Below, piece after piece: positions 7,614 through 16,191 of a stretch of DNA of 64,000 nucleotides; position 1 is the stretch's first letter, and each line of letters begins with the position of its first letter. Both the position numbers and the translations under genes were made by a program. The notes under the pieces were generated by a model. That model saw nothing but the letters and a program-made list of their open reading frames with translations. It was not told the DNA's origin and ran no database searches. Source of the DNA: Mucilaginibacter sabulilitoris (GTDB taxonomy: Bacteria > Bacteroidota > Bacteroidia > Sphingobacteriales > Sphingobacteriaceae); the NCBI RefSeq assembly GCF_034262375.1, contig NZ_CP139558.1, positions 1,364,001-1,428,000 on the forward strand, read 5' to 3'.

Positions 7614-7629
7614 ATTTTAACACTTTTTG
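7614..7629 (+). repeat. 16-base motif shared with 5083-5098 (inverted)
   Basis: ATTTTAACACTTTTTG is the exact reverse complement of the motif upstream of the ABM gene. It is followed by AGC and paired loosely with CTCAAAAAGAGTG at 7590-7602, giving an imperfect dyad. The region 7437-7674 has no gene and should hold the LysR promoter. Confidence 0.4.
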
Positions 7630-7674
7630 AGCGATTACCCTTAAAATTGGGGCTAAAAACGAGTGGTTTAAAAT

Positions 7675-7785
7675 TTACTCTTCCGGATGGCTACGAAAAA
7701 TACCAATTGGCGCCATGATGTACATGATCACCAGCAGGCAACCCAGTAAAATCATTCTTGTAAAAAGGTATATAAACGTTTCCAT
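7675..7785 (-). CDS. Small single-span membrane protein
   Basis: A 36-codon frame reads METFIYLFTRMILLGCLLVIMYIMAPIG and ends IFRSHPEE before TAA (complement of 7675-7677). One hydrophobic segment covers about residues 4-27 and the tail is charged, as in small inner-membrane proteins. It lies alone in the gap between the LysR and methyltransferase genes. I do not recognise a family. It is short, so chance cannot be excluded. Confidence 0.4.
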   Translation of the reverse strand: METFIYLFTRMILLGCLLVIMYIMAPIGIFRSHPEE

Positions 7786-7882
7786 TGTACATAAGATTAA
7801 CATTTTGTCAAAATGTTACAGTATCAACAGACGGCAATTCAAATTTCCTTAATTTACCTGCTGAACCCTTAGCCCGTTTAAT

Positions 7883-8494
7883 ATGCAAAACAACCTTCAG
7901 CAAGCCTTTGGCAATATTGATATCTACCTGTTCGACCAGTTATTGAAAGGACGTTTTGACAATTGTAAAACCGTACTTGATGCCGGTTGCGGGGGCGGGC
8001 GTAACCTGGTTTACTTTATGCAAAATAATTACCAGGTATTTGGTGTCGATCAAAATCCGGAGGCGGTTGAGGCGGTTAAGCAATTATCGGCTAAGTTGGC
8101 CGCTGATAACCCTTTAAGCAATTTTAGCGTGGCGGGCGTGGAAGATATGCCCTTTGCTAATCAGCAATTCGATCTGGTTATTTGCAGCGCGGTGCTGCAT
8201 TTTGCCCAGGATGAGCGGCATTTCGATGCGATGGTGCGCTCCCTGTGGCGGGTACTTAAACCGGGAGGTTATTTATTTACACGTCTGGCATCAAGTATTG
8301 GTATCGAAGCACTGGTATATAGTATTGGCAACGGGCGTTACCAGCTACCAGATGGTTCTGAACGGTATTTGGTGAATGAGCAAACATTGCTTAAGTATAC
8401 CCGCGAACTAAACGGAGCCCTTTACGAACCTATAAAAACAACCAATGTGCAAAATCTGCGGTGTATGACTACATGGTGTATACAAAAGACTTAA
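7883..8494 (+). CDS. Class I SAM-dependent methyltransferase
   Basis: The 203-residue protein has the class I methyltransferase signature: motif I TVLDAGCGGGRNLVYFM (about residues 31-47), an acidic end of strand 2 (VFGVDQNPEAVEAV), motif II region (NQQFDLVICSAVLHF) and the post-II motif LWRVLKPGGYLFTRLAS. It uses S-adenosylmethionine; the acceptor is unknown, as the short C-terminal part gives no hint. The gene is isolated, converging on the minus-strand dehydrogenase gene 6 bases downstream. Confidence 0.8.
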   Translation: MQNNLQQAFGNIDIYLFDQLLKGRFDNCKTVLDAGCGGGRNLVYFMQNNYQVFGVDQNPEAVEAVKQLSAKLAADNPLSNFSVAGVEDMPFANQQFDLVICSAVLHFAQDERHFDAMVRSLWRVLKPGGYLFTRLASSIGIEALVYSIGNGRYQLPDGSERYLVNEQTLLKYTRELNGALYEPIKTTNVQNLRCMTTWCIQKT

Positions 8495-8500
8495 ACTCTC

Positions 8501-9817
8501 TTACTTAGCCTTCACCTGCCATATTTTATTTGATGAATCATCGGCAACCAGCAGTGATCCATCCTTAGCTATCGCTACACCAACCGGGCGACCGTATACC
8601 TTGCCCTTAGCGGTATCGGCAATAAAGCCGGTTAAAAAATCTTCCATTTTGCCGGTTGGCTTGCCGTTTTCAAAAGGTACAAAAGTTACTTTATAACCCA
8701 CCAGTTTTGAGCTGTTCCATGAGCCGTGCTGCCCTATAAAAGCTCCGTTCATATAACGCTGCGGAAAGCTTTTGCCGTTGTAAAATGCCAGACCTAATGA
8801 TGCGGTATGAGCCCCAAGGGCAAAATCAGGCACGATAGTTTTTTTTACCATATCGGGATTTTCGCCTTTGCGCACCGGATCTTCATGCTGACCAAAGTAG
8901 GCCCAGGGCCAGCCATAAAAACCGCCTTCTTTAACGCTTGTCAGGTAATCGGGTACCAGGTTATCGCCTAAATTATCGCGTTCATTTACAACGGTGTAAA
9001 GTACATCCGTGCCCGGCATAAAATCGATGCCCGCGGGGTTGCGCAGACCGCTGGCATATACACGTTCGCCGCCGCCATCGGGGTTTATCTCCAGTATATC
9101 GGCCCGGCGCTTTTCGTTTCCCATACCATGCTCTGCCACATTGCTGCCCGAGCCAACCGATACATAAATTTTTGTACCGGCTTTGTTGGCCCGCAGGTTA
9201 CGCGTCCAGTGGTTATTATATCCACCCGCAGGCAGATTCAGTATTTTTACCCCTTTGCCGCTCACTGTGGTGTCGCCCGCTTTATAGGGGTATCGCCATA
9301 AACCATCTGTATTGGCCACATAAAACCAATCGCCAAGTGTTAGTATACCAAATGGCTGATTCAATTGAGCTAAGAAGATAATTTTTGAATCGGGCTTGCC
9401 ATCACCGTTGGTATCCTTAAACAGGAGAATCTTGTTAGCGCTTTTTCCCATGTTTTGCGATTTGCTTACCCCGATAATATCGGCGCCTATTTTTTTGATC
9501 CCTGTAACTTCGGTATTGGCTTCAGACACAAAAACATCACCATTGGGCGCTACATAAATATTACGCGGATTGGCCAGACTATCGGCGTACAAACTTACGG
9601 TAAAGCCTTCAGGAGCTACAGGTGTTTTGCCTTTTGGCCAGCCAATCACCTCGCAATAGTTTTTAACGGCCTTAGTGGCGTAAGGAGCGTCAAGCTTAAC
9701 CTGCTGGTCGCTTTTATTTGCAACGGTATCGGCGTTGTTATAATTACTCGGTTTTTTTTGCTTGCAAGCCGTGACGAGTAGGCTTGCCGCCAGCATATAT
9801 ATTACATGAATTTTCAT
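8501..9817 (-). CDS. Sorbosone dehydrogenase-like PQQ-type beta-propeller lipoprotein
   Basis: The 438-residue protein begins with a lipoprotein signal (MKIHVIYMLAASLLVTAC, lipobox LVTAC), so it sits in the envelope. The remainder is the six-bladed propeller of the glucose/sorbosone dehydrogenase family: GFTVSLYADSLANPRNIYVAPNGDVFVSEA, RAGTKIYVSVGSG, YASGLRNPAGIDFMPGTDVLYTVVNERDNLGDN, and FIGQHGSWN...LVGYKVTFVPF. Members oxidise sugars with PQQ, although many lack proof of activity. Asn/Gly-rich loops and the GQHGSWN motif are intact. No dedicated cytochrome or PQQ gene is near. Confidence 0.8.
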   Translation of the reverse strand: MKIHVIYMLAASLLVTACKQKKPSNYNNADTVANKSDQQVKLDAPYATKAVKNYCEVIGWPKGKTPVAPEGFTVSLYADSLANPRNIYVAPNGDVFVSEANTEVTGIKKIGADIIGVSKSQNMGKSANKILLFKDTNGDGKPDSKIIFLAQLNQPFGILTLGDWFYVANTDGLWRYPYKAGDTTVSGKGVKILNLPAGGYNNHWTRNLRANKAGTKIYVSVGSGSNVAEHGMGNEKRRADILEINPDGGGERVYASGLRNPAGIDFMPGTDVLYTVVNERDNLGDNLVPDYLTSVKEGGFYGWPWAYFGQHEDPVRKGENPDMVKKTIVPDFALGAHTASLGLAFYNGKSFPQRYMNGAFIGQHGSWNSSKLVGYKVTFVPFENGKPTGKMEDFLTGFIADTAKGKVYGRPVGVAIAKDGSLLVADDSSNKIWQVKAK

Positions 9818-9958
9818 GGGAAAGATGGATGATGTTTTTCTTACTAATTAACTTTTTTTCAAGGCTTTTGTTTGGCAGGCGCCGCTCCCGGCGTGTATTT
9901 GATATCGCACAACTTTCACATAATGTGCTCATTGTAGCTGTTAATTCATAAAAAAAGA

Positions 9959-9966
9959 TACATTTG
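9959..9966 (+). promoter_or_regulatory. Bacteroidota -7 box (TACATTTG)
   Basis: TACATTTG fits the TAnnTTTG box of the Bacteroidota primary sigma factor and lies 19 bases before the start codon at 9986. A weak -33 match (ATTG, 9931-9934) is 24 bases upstream. Confidence 0.4.
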
Positions 9967-9985
9967 GTACAAGTTAACCTAATTA

Positions 9986-11929
9986 ATGCGACCGCCTATC
10001 CTTAAGCTATTTTTACTGTTACTTTTTGCACTGGCTTTTGGCAGCGCTGCTGCACAGGTATGCAGCGGTGGTTTAGGAGATCCGGTAATTAACCAGGATT
10101 TTGGATCGGGTGCAGGTACGGGTGATCCATTAACAGATGACATTACCACGTTAACTTACACTACTAATTGTCCCGAAGATGGTTCATATACCATTACGCA
10201 TTACAGCGGCGGCTGCCACAATACCTGGCACACCGTTTACACCGATCATACCGGCAATACCAACGGCTTTTTCATGATGATAAACGCCAGTTATGCCCCA
10301 AGTGTGTTTTTTACCCAAAAGGCCGATGTGCTGTGCGAAAACACAACATATGAGTTTTCGGCCTATGTATTAAACCTTTTAACTGCACAGGCCAGTGATA
10401 ATACGGTTATACACCCGGAGATTGTGTTTTCGGTTGAGACCATCACGGGACAGGTGCTGAAAACTTATGATACGGGTATCATACCGCCAACCTCGACACC
10501 GGTATGGGTTAAAGACAGTTTGTTTTTTACCACGCCGCCGGGTGTTACGCAGGTTGTTGTAAAAATGACCAATAAAGCGCCCGGCGGCAACGGTAACGAT
10601 TTGCTGCTTGACGATATTACCTTCAGGGCCTGTGGCCCCATTGTACAGGTCGGTTTTACTACCATAGAGGCTAATGAGCCAAAGAACCAATGCGTGGGCG
10701 AAACCAAAACATACACCCTGAAAGCAAAAGTTAACGAAGGTTACACCAACCCTAAAATACAATGGCAGCAGGATAAAGGCGATGGCGGTGGCTGGATTGA
10801 TATAGCCGGCGCAACAAATGATACTTATAGTTTTACTATTGGCGGCGGTAACCTGGGTGTTTTTAAATACCGCCTTGCTGCTGCCGAGGGGCAAAATATA
10901 AATTCGGCAAATTGTAAGGTTTTTTCAAACGCGCTTACAGTCACCGTAAATCCTTATCCTGTTGTTGCAACTATTGAGCCGCAAACGCAGTGTGAAGGTG
11001 ATGCCGTAATGCTGAACGCCACGGGCGGCGCTACTTACGAATGGAGCGGCCCCGGCATTACGGCCGCAAACAAACATCAAAACCCGCTTGTTTTTAACGC
11101 GGTAACACCCGCTGCTGCGGGTAATTATACGGTTATAGTAACTTCTGAGGCCGGATGTTCGTCCACAGCCCATACATCGCTCGCCGTAAATTCAAGACCG
11201 GTTGTTACGGTAGAGGAGCCTACAACCATTTGCATGGGTAATTCAACAACCCTTAACGCTTCGGCGCCGGGGAATAATCAATATAGCTGGTCGCCCGCAA
11301 CGGGTTTGTCTGACCCAAATGTGAGAAATCCGGTGGCCAATCCCACCCAAACTACCGCCTATACGGTTAAGGTTACCAATGATAAGCAATGCTTTACCAC
11401 CAAAACAGTTACACTAACCGTGTTGCCCCCGCCCATTGCCGACGCGGGAGGTGATAAAAAGATATTCGAGGGACAATCGGTAAAACTGGATGGCTCGGCA
11501 AAGTTTGGCGATGTGTATTCATGGACGCCTGTCGATTACCTGAGCGACCCGCACTCGCTTAATCCTATAGCCAGTCCGGTTGACGACATTACCTATACCC
11601 TGCATGTTACCTCCAATTTTAATTGCGGTACCGATGAGAATAGTGTTTTTGTAAGGGTTTATAAAAAAGTGGTAGTTCCCAACACCTTCTCGCCCAATGG
11701 CGATGGCGTAAATGATTTTTGGGACATTGAGGCGCTGGTAACCTATCCGCAAAGTTTGCTTACCGTATACAACCGTTACGGCAGGCAGGTTTATAGCAGC
11801 AGGGGATACGATCAGCCCTGGAAAGGTACTTACAACGGTAATGTATTACCAACGGGCACCTACTACTATGTGATCGATCTGAAAAGCGGCGCGCCGTTGT
11901 TGTCGGGATGGGTGCAGATTATAAAATAG
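9986..11929 (+). CDS. Gliding-motility-type T9SS cargo protein with type B sorting domain
   Basis: The 647-residue protein has a Sec signal peptide (PILKLFLLLLFALAFGSAAAQ), a jelly-roll-like N-terminal part with many cysteines (residues 25-225), then Ig-like/PKD-like repeats marked by YEWSGPGI, YSWSPATGLSDPNVRNPVANP and YSWTPVDYLSDPHSLNPIASP. It ends in the type B sorting domain (VPNTFSPNGDGVNDFWDIE, TVYNRYGRQVYSSRGYDQPWKGTYNG, LPTGTYYYVIDLK). That ending is recognised by the type IX secretion system, so the protein is exported to the surface or medium. The last two repeats resemble each other, a sign of internal duplication. Ligand or adhesion role cannot be told. Confidence 0.9.
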   Translation: MRPPILKLFLLLLFALAFGSAAAQVCSGGLGDPVINQDFGSGAGTGDPLTDDITTLTYTTNCPEDGSYTITHYSGGCHNTWHTVYTDHTGNTNGFFMMINASYAPSVFFTQKADVLCENTTYEFSAYVLNLLTAQASDNTVIHPEIVFSVETITGQVLKTYDTGIIPPTSTPVWVKDSLFFTTPPGVTQVVVKMTNKAPGGNGNDLLLDDITFRACGPIVQVGFTTIEANEPKNQCVGETKTYTLKAKVNEGYTNPKIQWQQDKGDGGGWIDIAGATNDTYSFTIGGGNLGVFKYRLAAAEGQNINSANCKVFSNALTVTVNPYPVVATIEPQTQCEGDAVMLNATGGATYEWSGPGITAANKHQNPLVFNAVTPAAAGNYTVIVTSEAGCSSTAHTSLAVNSRPVVTVEEPTTICMGNSTTLNASAPGNNQYSWSPATGLSDPNVRNPVANPTQTTAYTVKVTNDKQCFTTKTVTLTVLPPPIADAGGDKKIFEGQSVKLDGSAKFGDVYSWTPVDYLSDPHSLNPIASPVDDITYTLHVTSNFNCGTDENSVFVRVYKKVVVPNTFSPNGDGVNDFWDIEALVTYPQSLLTVYNRYGRQVYSSRGYDQPWKGTYNGNVLPTGTYYYVIDLKSGAPLLSGWVQIIK

Positions 11930-11993
11930 TTACGGTTAGACTCACCCCGCTTCGCTGCAAAGAGGGTGAAAGATTAGCCTCCTCTAAATCTCC

Positions 11994-12060
11994 CCCCAAT
12001 AGGGGAGACTTTAAAAGTATTTTAAAGCCCTCTCCTTTGGAGAGGGTTGGGTGAGGCTAC
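11994..12060. repeat. Dispersed repeat family C (CCTCTCCTTTGGAGAGG)
   Basis: Bases 12022-12058, with the core CCCTCTCCTTTGGAGAGGG, match exactly (37 bases, inverted) the unit at 30464-30500, and approximately the one at 30549-30585. The flanks (11941-11990, 12060-12118) hold degenerate related units. The unit sits between two convergent gene ends. It is palindromic and could form a hairpin in either transcript. Confidence 0.65.
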
Positions 12061-12118
12061 AACCCTCTTTGCGCCGCAGGCATAGAGGGTGATCCAGCGC
12101 AGCGCAGATCGGGAGAGT

Positions 12119-12640
12119 CTAAAACTTAATAAACTTATCTATCTGCTCATTGGTAAACTTCACGGTATCGGCTTTAAAAAGCTGGCCGTTCTCGTCAAGT
12201 TCTTTATTGATAGATGCGATGTGGATTTTTAACGACATGATATTGAGATGAATGTAATGACAAACCCCGGTAAAATGATCAATGCCCCTGATGTTGCCAT
12301 ACTTGCCCGATGATAAGCCCACCAGGGCGGCTTTCTTTTCATAAAAACTTTCGGGGAAGGCACAGGCATCAATCAATACCTTCAGCACACCTGGGAAGCT
12401 GCCATTATATTCGGGTATGATAAATAAAAACTTGTCTGTTTGTGTAATGATTTGCTGTATAGGCTCAAATTCGGGGGTGCGCTTGCCATACATATCACTC
12501 TGCAATAAATTGCAGGGCAAATCGGTAAGCGATAACAAACCGGCTTCCGTTCCTTTTTCGCGAAGTTGCTGCTGATAATATTGCGCAAGTTTTAATGTGT
12601 GGCTTCCCGGACGGTTTGTTGACGATATGATAGTAACCAT
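12119..12640 (-). CDS. NAD(P)H-dependent FMN reductase
   Basis: The 173-residue flavodoxin-like protein starts with the FMN-phosphate loop STNRPGSHTLKLAQYY and has the second family motif FLFIIPEYNGSFPGVLKVLIDACAFPE (about residues 92-118), followed by KKAALVGLSSGKYGNIRGIDHF. This is the NADPH-dependent FMN reductase family, which includes quinone and chromate reductases. Length is normal. It is monocistronic, on the minus strand, and diverges from parA across a 266-base gap. Confidence 0.8.
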   Translation of the reverse strand: MVTIISSTNRPGSHTLKLAQYYQQQLREKGTEAGLLSLTDLPCNLLQSDMYGKRTPEFEPIQQIITQTDKFLFIIPEYNGSFPGVLKVLIDACAFPESFYEKKAALVGLSSGKYGNIRGIDHFTGVCHYIHLNIMSLKIHIASINKELDENGQLFKADTVKFTNEQIDKFIKF

Positions 12641-12666
12641 GTAGTAGTTTTGATTTATTGATTACT

Positions 12667-12738
12667 GAATTATTGATTTTTGTCTTCGATAATGAAATAG
12701 TTTATAAACGTTAATATCATTCAATAAATCAATAATTC
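12667..12738. repeat. Inverted repeat in the gap upstream of parA
   Basis: GAATTATTGATTT (12667-12679) pairs exactly with AAATCAATAATTC (12726-12738), and weaker pairing extends outward. The 266-base gap (12641-12906) separates divergent genes and must hold both promoters. No parS-like CACGTG palindrome is seen in it. Confidence 0.45.
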
Positions 12739-12906
12739 GGTAAATCAGTAACTAATATTGTTTGTAAATTGGCAAATCCTGTGGATTTCGGAATTGTTTT
12801 AATTCCGTATCTTTATCACCGGATAAAAACTTTACGAAAGTAGAAATTTCTAATTCTATTTTACGTTGTTATAAATCATTGTAATTTAAATTTTTGAAAA
12901 TATAGA

Positions 12907-13710
12907 ATGAGTAAAATAATTGCTTTAGCCAACCAGAAAGGTGGCGTAGGAAAAACTACATCATCTATAAATCTGGCCGCAAGTTTGGCCGTATTAGATT
13001 TTAAAACCTTGTTGGTTGATGCCGATCCGCAGGCTAATTCAACGTCGGGAATTGGTTTCGATCCTCGTAACATCAAGAATAGCATTTATGAATGCATCAT
13101 AAACCAGGTTGACCCTCATGAGGCAATCCAGAAAACGGATACACCCAATCTTGACCTGCTACCAGCTCATATTGACCTGGTAGGTGCTGAGATTGAGATG
13201 ATTAACCTGAGCGGTCGCGAATATAAAATGAAACAGGTATTTGATGCTGTGCGCGATGAATATGATTTTATTATTATTGACTGCTCCCCTTCATTGGGTT
13301 TAATAACTATTAACGCTTTAACCGCTGCCGACTCGGTAATTATCCCGGTACAGTGTGAATATTTCGCGTTGGAGGGTTTGGGTAAATTGCTGAATACCAT
13401 CAAAATTGTACAGTCGCGCTTAAACCCGCAGCTGGAAATTGAAGGTATACTGCTTACCATGTACGATGTGCGCCTGCGTCTGTCAAACCAGGTGGTTGAC
13501 GAGGTAAAAACGCATTTTGAGGATATGGTTTTTGATACCATTATTCAGCGCAACACCCGTTTAAGCGAAGCGCCAAGCTTTGGCGTATCGGTAATCATGC
13601 ATGATGCAACCTGTAAGGGAGCTATAAATTATTTAAATCTGGCACGCGAAATCATCGAAAAGAACGGTCTTACCAAAGGTGAGCCCCAAACCGCAACAGC
13701 AACAGTGTAA
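12907..13710 (+). CDS. parA: Chromosome partitioning ATPase ParA (Soj)
   Basis: The 267-residue protein is a standard chromosomal ParA. The deviant Walker A motif KGGVGKTTSSINLAASL is at about residues 10-26, Walker A' DFKTLLVDADPQANSTSG at 33-50, and Walker B DFIIIDCSPSLGLITINAL near 118. ParA forms ATP-dependent dimers on DNA that move ParB-parS complexes, separating replicated origins. The parB gene follows 3 bases after the stop, and the pair is part of the parA-parB-DUF5683-dapB-lepB order common in Bacteroidota. Confidence 0.95.
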   Translation: MSKIIALANQKGGVGKTTSSINLAASLAVLDFKTLLVDADPQANSTSGIGFDPRNIKNSIYECIINQVDPHEAIQKTDTPNLDLLPAHIDLVGAEIEMINLSGREYKMKQVFDAVRDEYDFIIIDCSPSLGLITINALTAADSVIIPVQCEYFALEGLGKLLNTIKIVQSRLNPQLEIEGILLTMYDVRLRLSNQVVDEVKTHFEDMVFDTIIQRNTRLSEAPSFGVSVIMHDATCKGAINYLNLAREIIEKNGLTKGEPQTATATV

Positions 13711-13713
13711 CCA

Positions 13714-14640
13714 ATGAGTAGTGAAAGAAGAAATGCCCTGGGCAAAGGATTAAGTGCGCTGTTGAATGACTCTGTAAACGTACAACCTTATAACAAAACT
13801 AAGGATAATAAAGATAAAGAAGCCTCAACATCTGCGGTTGAGGTTAACAGTCTGGGTTCGGTAAATGAAATACTGCTGGCCGAAATTGAGGTAAACCCTT
13901 TTCAGCCCCGTACCGATTTTGACGAGCAGGCACTTGCCGAACTGGCCGATTCCATTAAATTACAGGGGCTTATACAACCCATTACTGTAAGGCGTGTTAA
14001 TGCGCATAAATACCAGCTTATATCGGGCGAGCGCCGTTTTCGCGCGTCGAAAATTGCGGGTTTAACACAGATACCCGCCTACGTGCGCACCGCCAACGAC
14101 CAGCAAATGCTGGAAATGGCACTCATTGAAAACATTCAGCGCGAAAACCTGAATGCCATTGAGGTTGCCCTTAGCTTTCAGCGCATGATTGAGGAATGTA
14201 ACCTTAAACAGGAAGAGCTGGGCGACAGGGTAAGTAAAAACCGCTCAACCGTTACCAATTATCTGCGATTATTAAAACTACCACCAAGCATACAGGCATC
14301 CATTCGCGATGGTGAACTTACCATGGGCCATGCCAAGGCGCTTATTAATGTTGGCGACCCCGCCAAACAATTATATTTACACCAACATATTATTCAGCAG
14401 GGTTTATCCGTTCGTAAGGTTGAAGAATTAGTTCGTGACATGCAAAAGGCACCGGTGAAAAAAGAGGGCAAACAACCCGAGCCGGTATCATACCAATTGC
14501 AAAAAATACAGGACGATCTGGCTTCAAAGTTTAGTACACGGGTAAAACTCAAGGTAGGCAACCGGGGCAATGGCGTTATTGAAATACCATTCCTCTCAGA
14601 AGATGATCTGGGCCGTATCCTTGAGATGCTGGATTGGTAA
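13714..14640 (+). CDS. parB: Chromosome partitioning protein ParB (Spo0J)
   Basis: The 308-residue protein has the ParB order: an N-terminal ParA-contact segment (RRNALGKGLSALLND), the CTP-binding ParB/Srx domain with NPFQPRTDFDEQALAELADSIKLQGLIQPITVR and the SGERRFRASK motif (box II), the helix-turn-helix NLKQEELGDRVSKNRSTVTNYLRLLKLPPSIQ, and a C-terminal dimerisation domain. It loads at parS and slides as a CTP clamp. No parS site is recognised in this window, so the centromere lies elsewhere. It is cotranscribed with parA. Confidence 0.95.
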   Translation: MSSERRNALGKGLSALLNDSVNVQPYNKTKDNKDKEASTSAVEVNSLGSVNEILLAEIEVNPFQPRTDFDEQALAELADSIKLQGLIQPITVRRVNAHKYQLISGERRFRASKIAGLTQIPAYVRTANDQQMLEMALIENIQRENLNAIEVALSFQRMIEECNLKQEELGDRVSKNRSTVTNYLRLLKLPPSIQASIRDGELTMGHAKALINVGDPAKQLYLHQHIIQQGLSVRKVEELVRDMQKAPVKKEGKQPEPVSYQLQKIQDDLASKFSTRVKLKVGNRGNGVIEIPFLSEDDLGRILEMLDW

Positions 14641-14643
14641 AAA

Positions 14644-15327
14644 ATGTATAGATACATATTCACTCTTTTATTGCTAAACACGCTGGCTTTTTTAGCCAGC
14701 GCACAAACTAACACAGATAGTTTAGGTAATAAAATCCGCAGGTATGGATCTTACGCGCCAGTAATAAAAGAGAAGGTTTATCATCCTGATAGTGCACATA
14801 AACCTTATAAAGCTGTTATCAGATCATTATTTTTACCCGGTTTAGGACAAGTGTACAATCGGCATTGGTGGAAAGTTCCTGTTATTTACAGTGGCATAGG
14901 CTTGCTTGGCTCATCAATTGTGTATAATCAAAAATATTATAATGAGAATTTGGCACTTTCCAGATTGCTTCAGGATCGTGCCAATAATACCGATCCCTCA
15001 CTTGTTCAAAGCCCCAATCATAAATTGTATTTGCAGTACAAAACTCAGTACGAGTTGTATGTAAAAAATAATGTTTCGGTATCGCAAGCTCAAAATGCAT
15101 TTGAAAACCACAGGCGTAACCGCGATCTGAGCATATTTGGCCTGGCAACGGTTTGGGCAATAAACGTAATTGATGCTTATATTGATGCGAAATTTATTCA
15201 CAGTTTTAGTGTGGATAATAATTTAACACTTAATCCAGTTAGTGCTGTAGACAAGCGAGCGATTTATGTGGGTAATAATAGGGCTTCCTATAATCTGGGT
15301 TTAAAAGTTACTTTTACTTTGCAATAA
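14644..15327 (+). CDS. DUF5683 membrane protein, first copy
   Basis: The 227-residue protein starts 3 bases after parB. It has a signal peptide (YIFTLLLLNTLAFLASAQ) and the DUF5683 core: PDSAHKPYKAVIRSLFLPGLGQVYNRHWWKVPVIYSGIGLLGSSIVYNQKYYNENLAL and HRRNRDLSIFGLATVWAINVIDAYIDAKF. Two short membrane segments lie at about 75-95 and 160-180. The function of DUF5683 is unknown. The domain resembles TM2-like proteins, and in Bacteroidota it is regularly linked to parAB, dapB and lepB. A second copy follows directly. Confidence 0.85.
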   Translation: MYRYIFTLLLLNTLAFLASAQTNTDSLGNKIRRYGSYAPVIKEKVYHPDSAHKPYKAVIRSLFLPGLGQVYNRHWWKVPVIYSGIGLLGSSIVYNQKYYNENLALSRLLQDRANNTDPSLVQSPNHKLYLQYKTQYELYVKNNVSVSQAQNAFENHRRNRDLSIFGLATVWAINVIDAYIDAKFIHSFSVDNNLTLNPVSAVDKRAIYVGNNRASYNLGLKVTFTLQ

Positions 15328-15381
15328 ATTGCCTGGCAGAACAGTTTAGCAGGCTGGTTGATTAAATATTATATTTATAAA

Positions 15382-16056
15382 ATGTATAAATTTTTGTTTG
15401 CTATTGGGTTAATGTTGGTAACTGCCTTTGCGGCTACAGCGCAAATTGTGGATACTACAGTAGCGGGCAAAGCAGATACTGTAAGAAAAGCATCAAACAC
15501 CGCGCCGGGCTCCTTTGCTCCGCCTATTAAAAAGGAGAAAACTTTTAAGCCAGATAGCTTGCATAGCCCGCATAAGGCCGTAATGCATTCGCTGATGGTT
15601 CCTGGGTGGGGACAGCTGTATAACCGCAGGTGGTGGAAAGTGCCCATAATTTATGGCGGTATTGGTTTACTGGTATCTGCGGTGATATTTAATCAGAAGT
15701 ATTATAACCAGGATATAGCGCTTGCCCGCTATCGTAAACAGGGTATTGCGCCAAACAAGGGCGATAAGTATTATGATATTTACCAGTTGTACGAACTCTA
15801 TAAAGTGCCCGATCAAAGTATATATAGCGAGCTTGACGGCTACAGACGTAACCGCGACCTAAGTATATTGGGTATTTTAGGCGCATGGGGTATTCAAACT
15901 ATTGATGCTTACATTGATGCCAAGTTTATCCACTCGTACACGGTTGATAATAACTTGTCAATGAAAGTTACACCGGGTATAATGGGGCAGCCGGTTTATG
16001 CACAAAGTGCAAATAGTACATTTATTCCGACTGTAAAAATTACCTTTACGTTTTAA
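15382..16056 (+). CDS. DUF5683 membrane protein, second copy
   Basis: This 224-residue paralogue shares with the preceding gene the blocks HKAVMHSLMVPGWGQLYNRRWWKVPIIYGGIGLLVSAVIFNQKYYNQDIALARY and YRRNRDLSILGILGAWGIQTIDAYIDAKFIHSYTVDNNLSMKV. It has a signal peptide (YKFLFAIGLMLVTAFAATAQ). I start it at 15382 (MYKFLF); an earlier in-frame ATG at 15358 adds eight residues. The two copies differ in the linker between the blocks, so the duplication is not recent. No biochemical role is known. Confidence 0.85.
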   Translation: MYKFLFAIGLMLVTAFAATAQIVDTTVAGKADTVRKASNTAPGSFAPPIKKEKTFKPDSLHSPHKAVMHSLMVPGWGQLYNRRWWKVPIIYGGIGLLVSAVIFNQKYYNQDIALARYRKQGIAPNKGDKYYDIYQLYELYKVPDQSIYSELDGYRRNRDLSILGILGAWGIQTIDAYIDAKFIHSYTVDNNLSMKVTPGIMGQPVYAQSANSTFIPTVKITFTF

Positions 16057-16060
16057 TATA

Positions 16061-16169
16061 GTATCAAGTAATCAGTATCAGGTATCAAGACAGCTACAGC
16101 TCCATGGGCACATTGGAGATTTCAGGAATCTTGATACTTGATAGCTATCTGATACTAACTACTTGATAC
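16061..16169. repeat. Dispersed repeat family B (GTATCAAGTA)
   Basis: GTATCAAGTA at 16061-16070 is the reverse complement of TACTTGATAC at 16160-16169, and between them GTATCA/TGATAC words recur many times. The same word set builds the gap at 61464-61575. It sits directly upstream of dapB. No protein is encoded. Confidence 0.6.
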
Positions 16170-16191
16170 TAACTACTCGATACTAAAAAAT

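Noticed and set aside
10379..10894. 171-codon open frame antisense to the T9SS cargo gene
   Set aside because: Fully contained in the opposite strand of a clear gene with signal peptide and sorting domain; no own promoter or similarity.
12641..14640. parS centromere site near parAB
   Set aside because: I looked for a TGTTNCACGTGNAACA-like palindrome; the CACGTG cores in the window (lepB genes, actF) lack the flanking bases and are in coding sequence.
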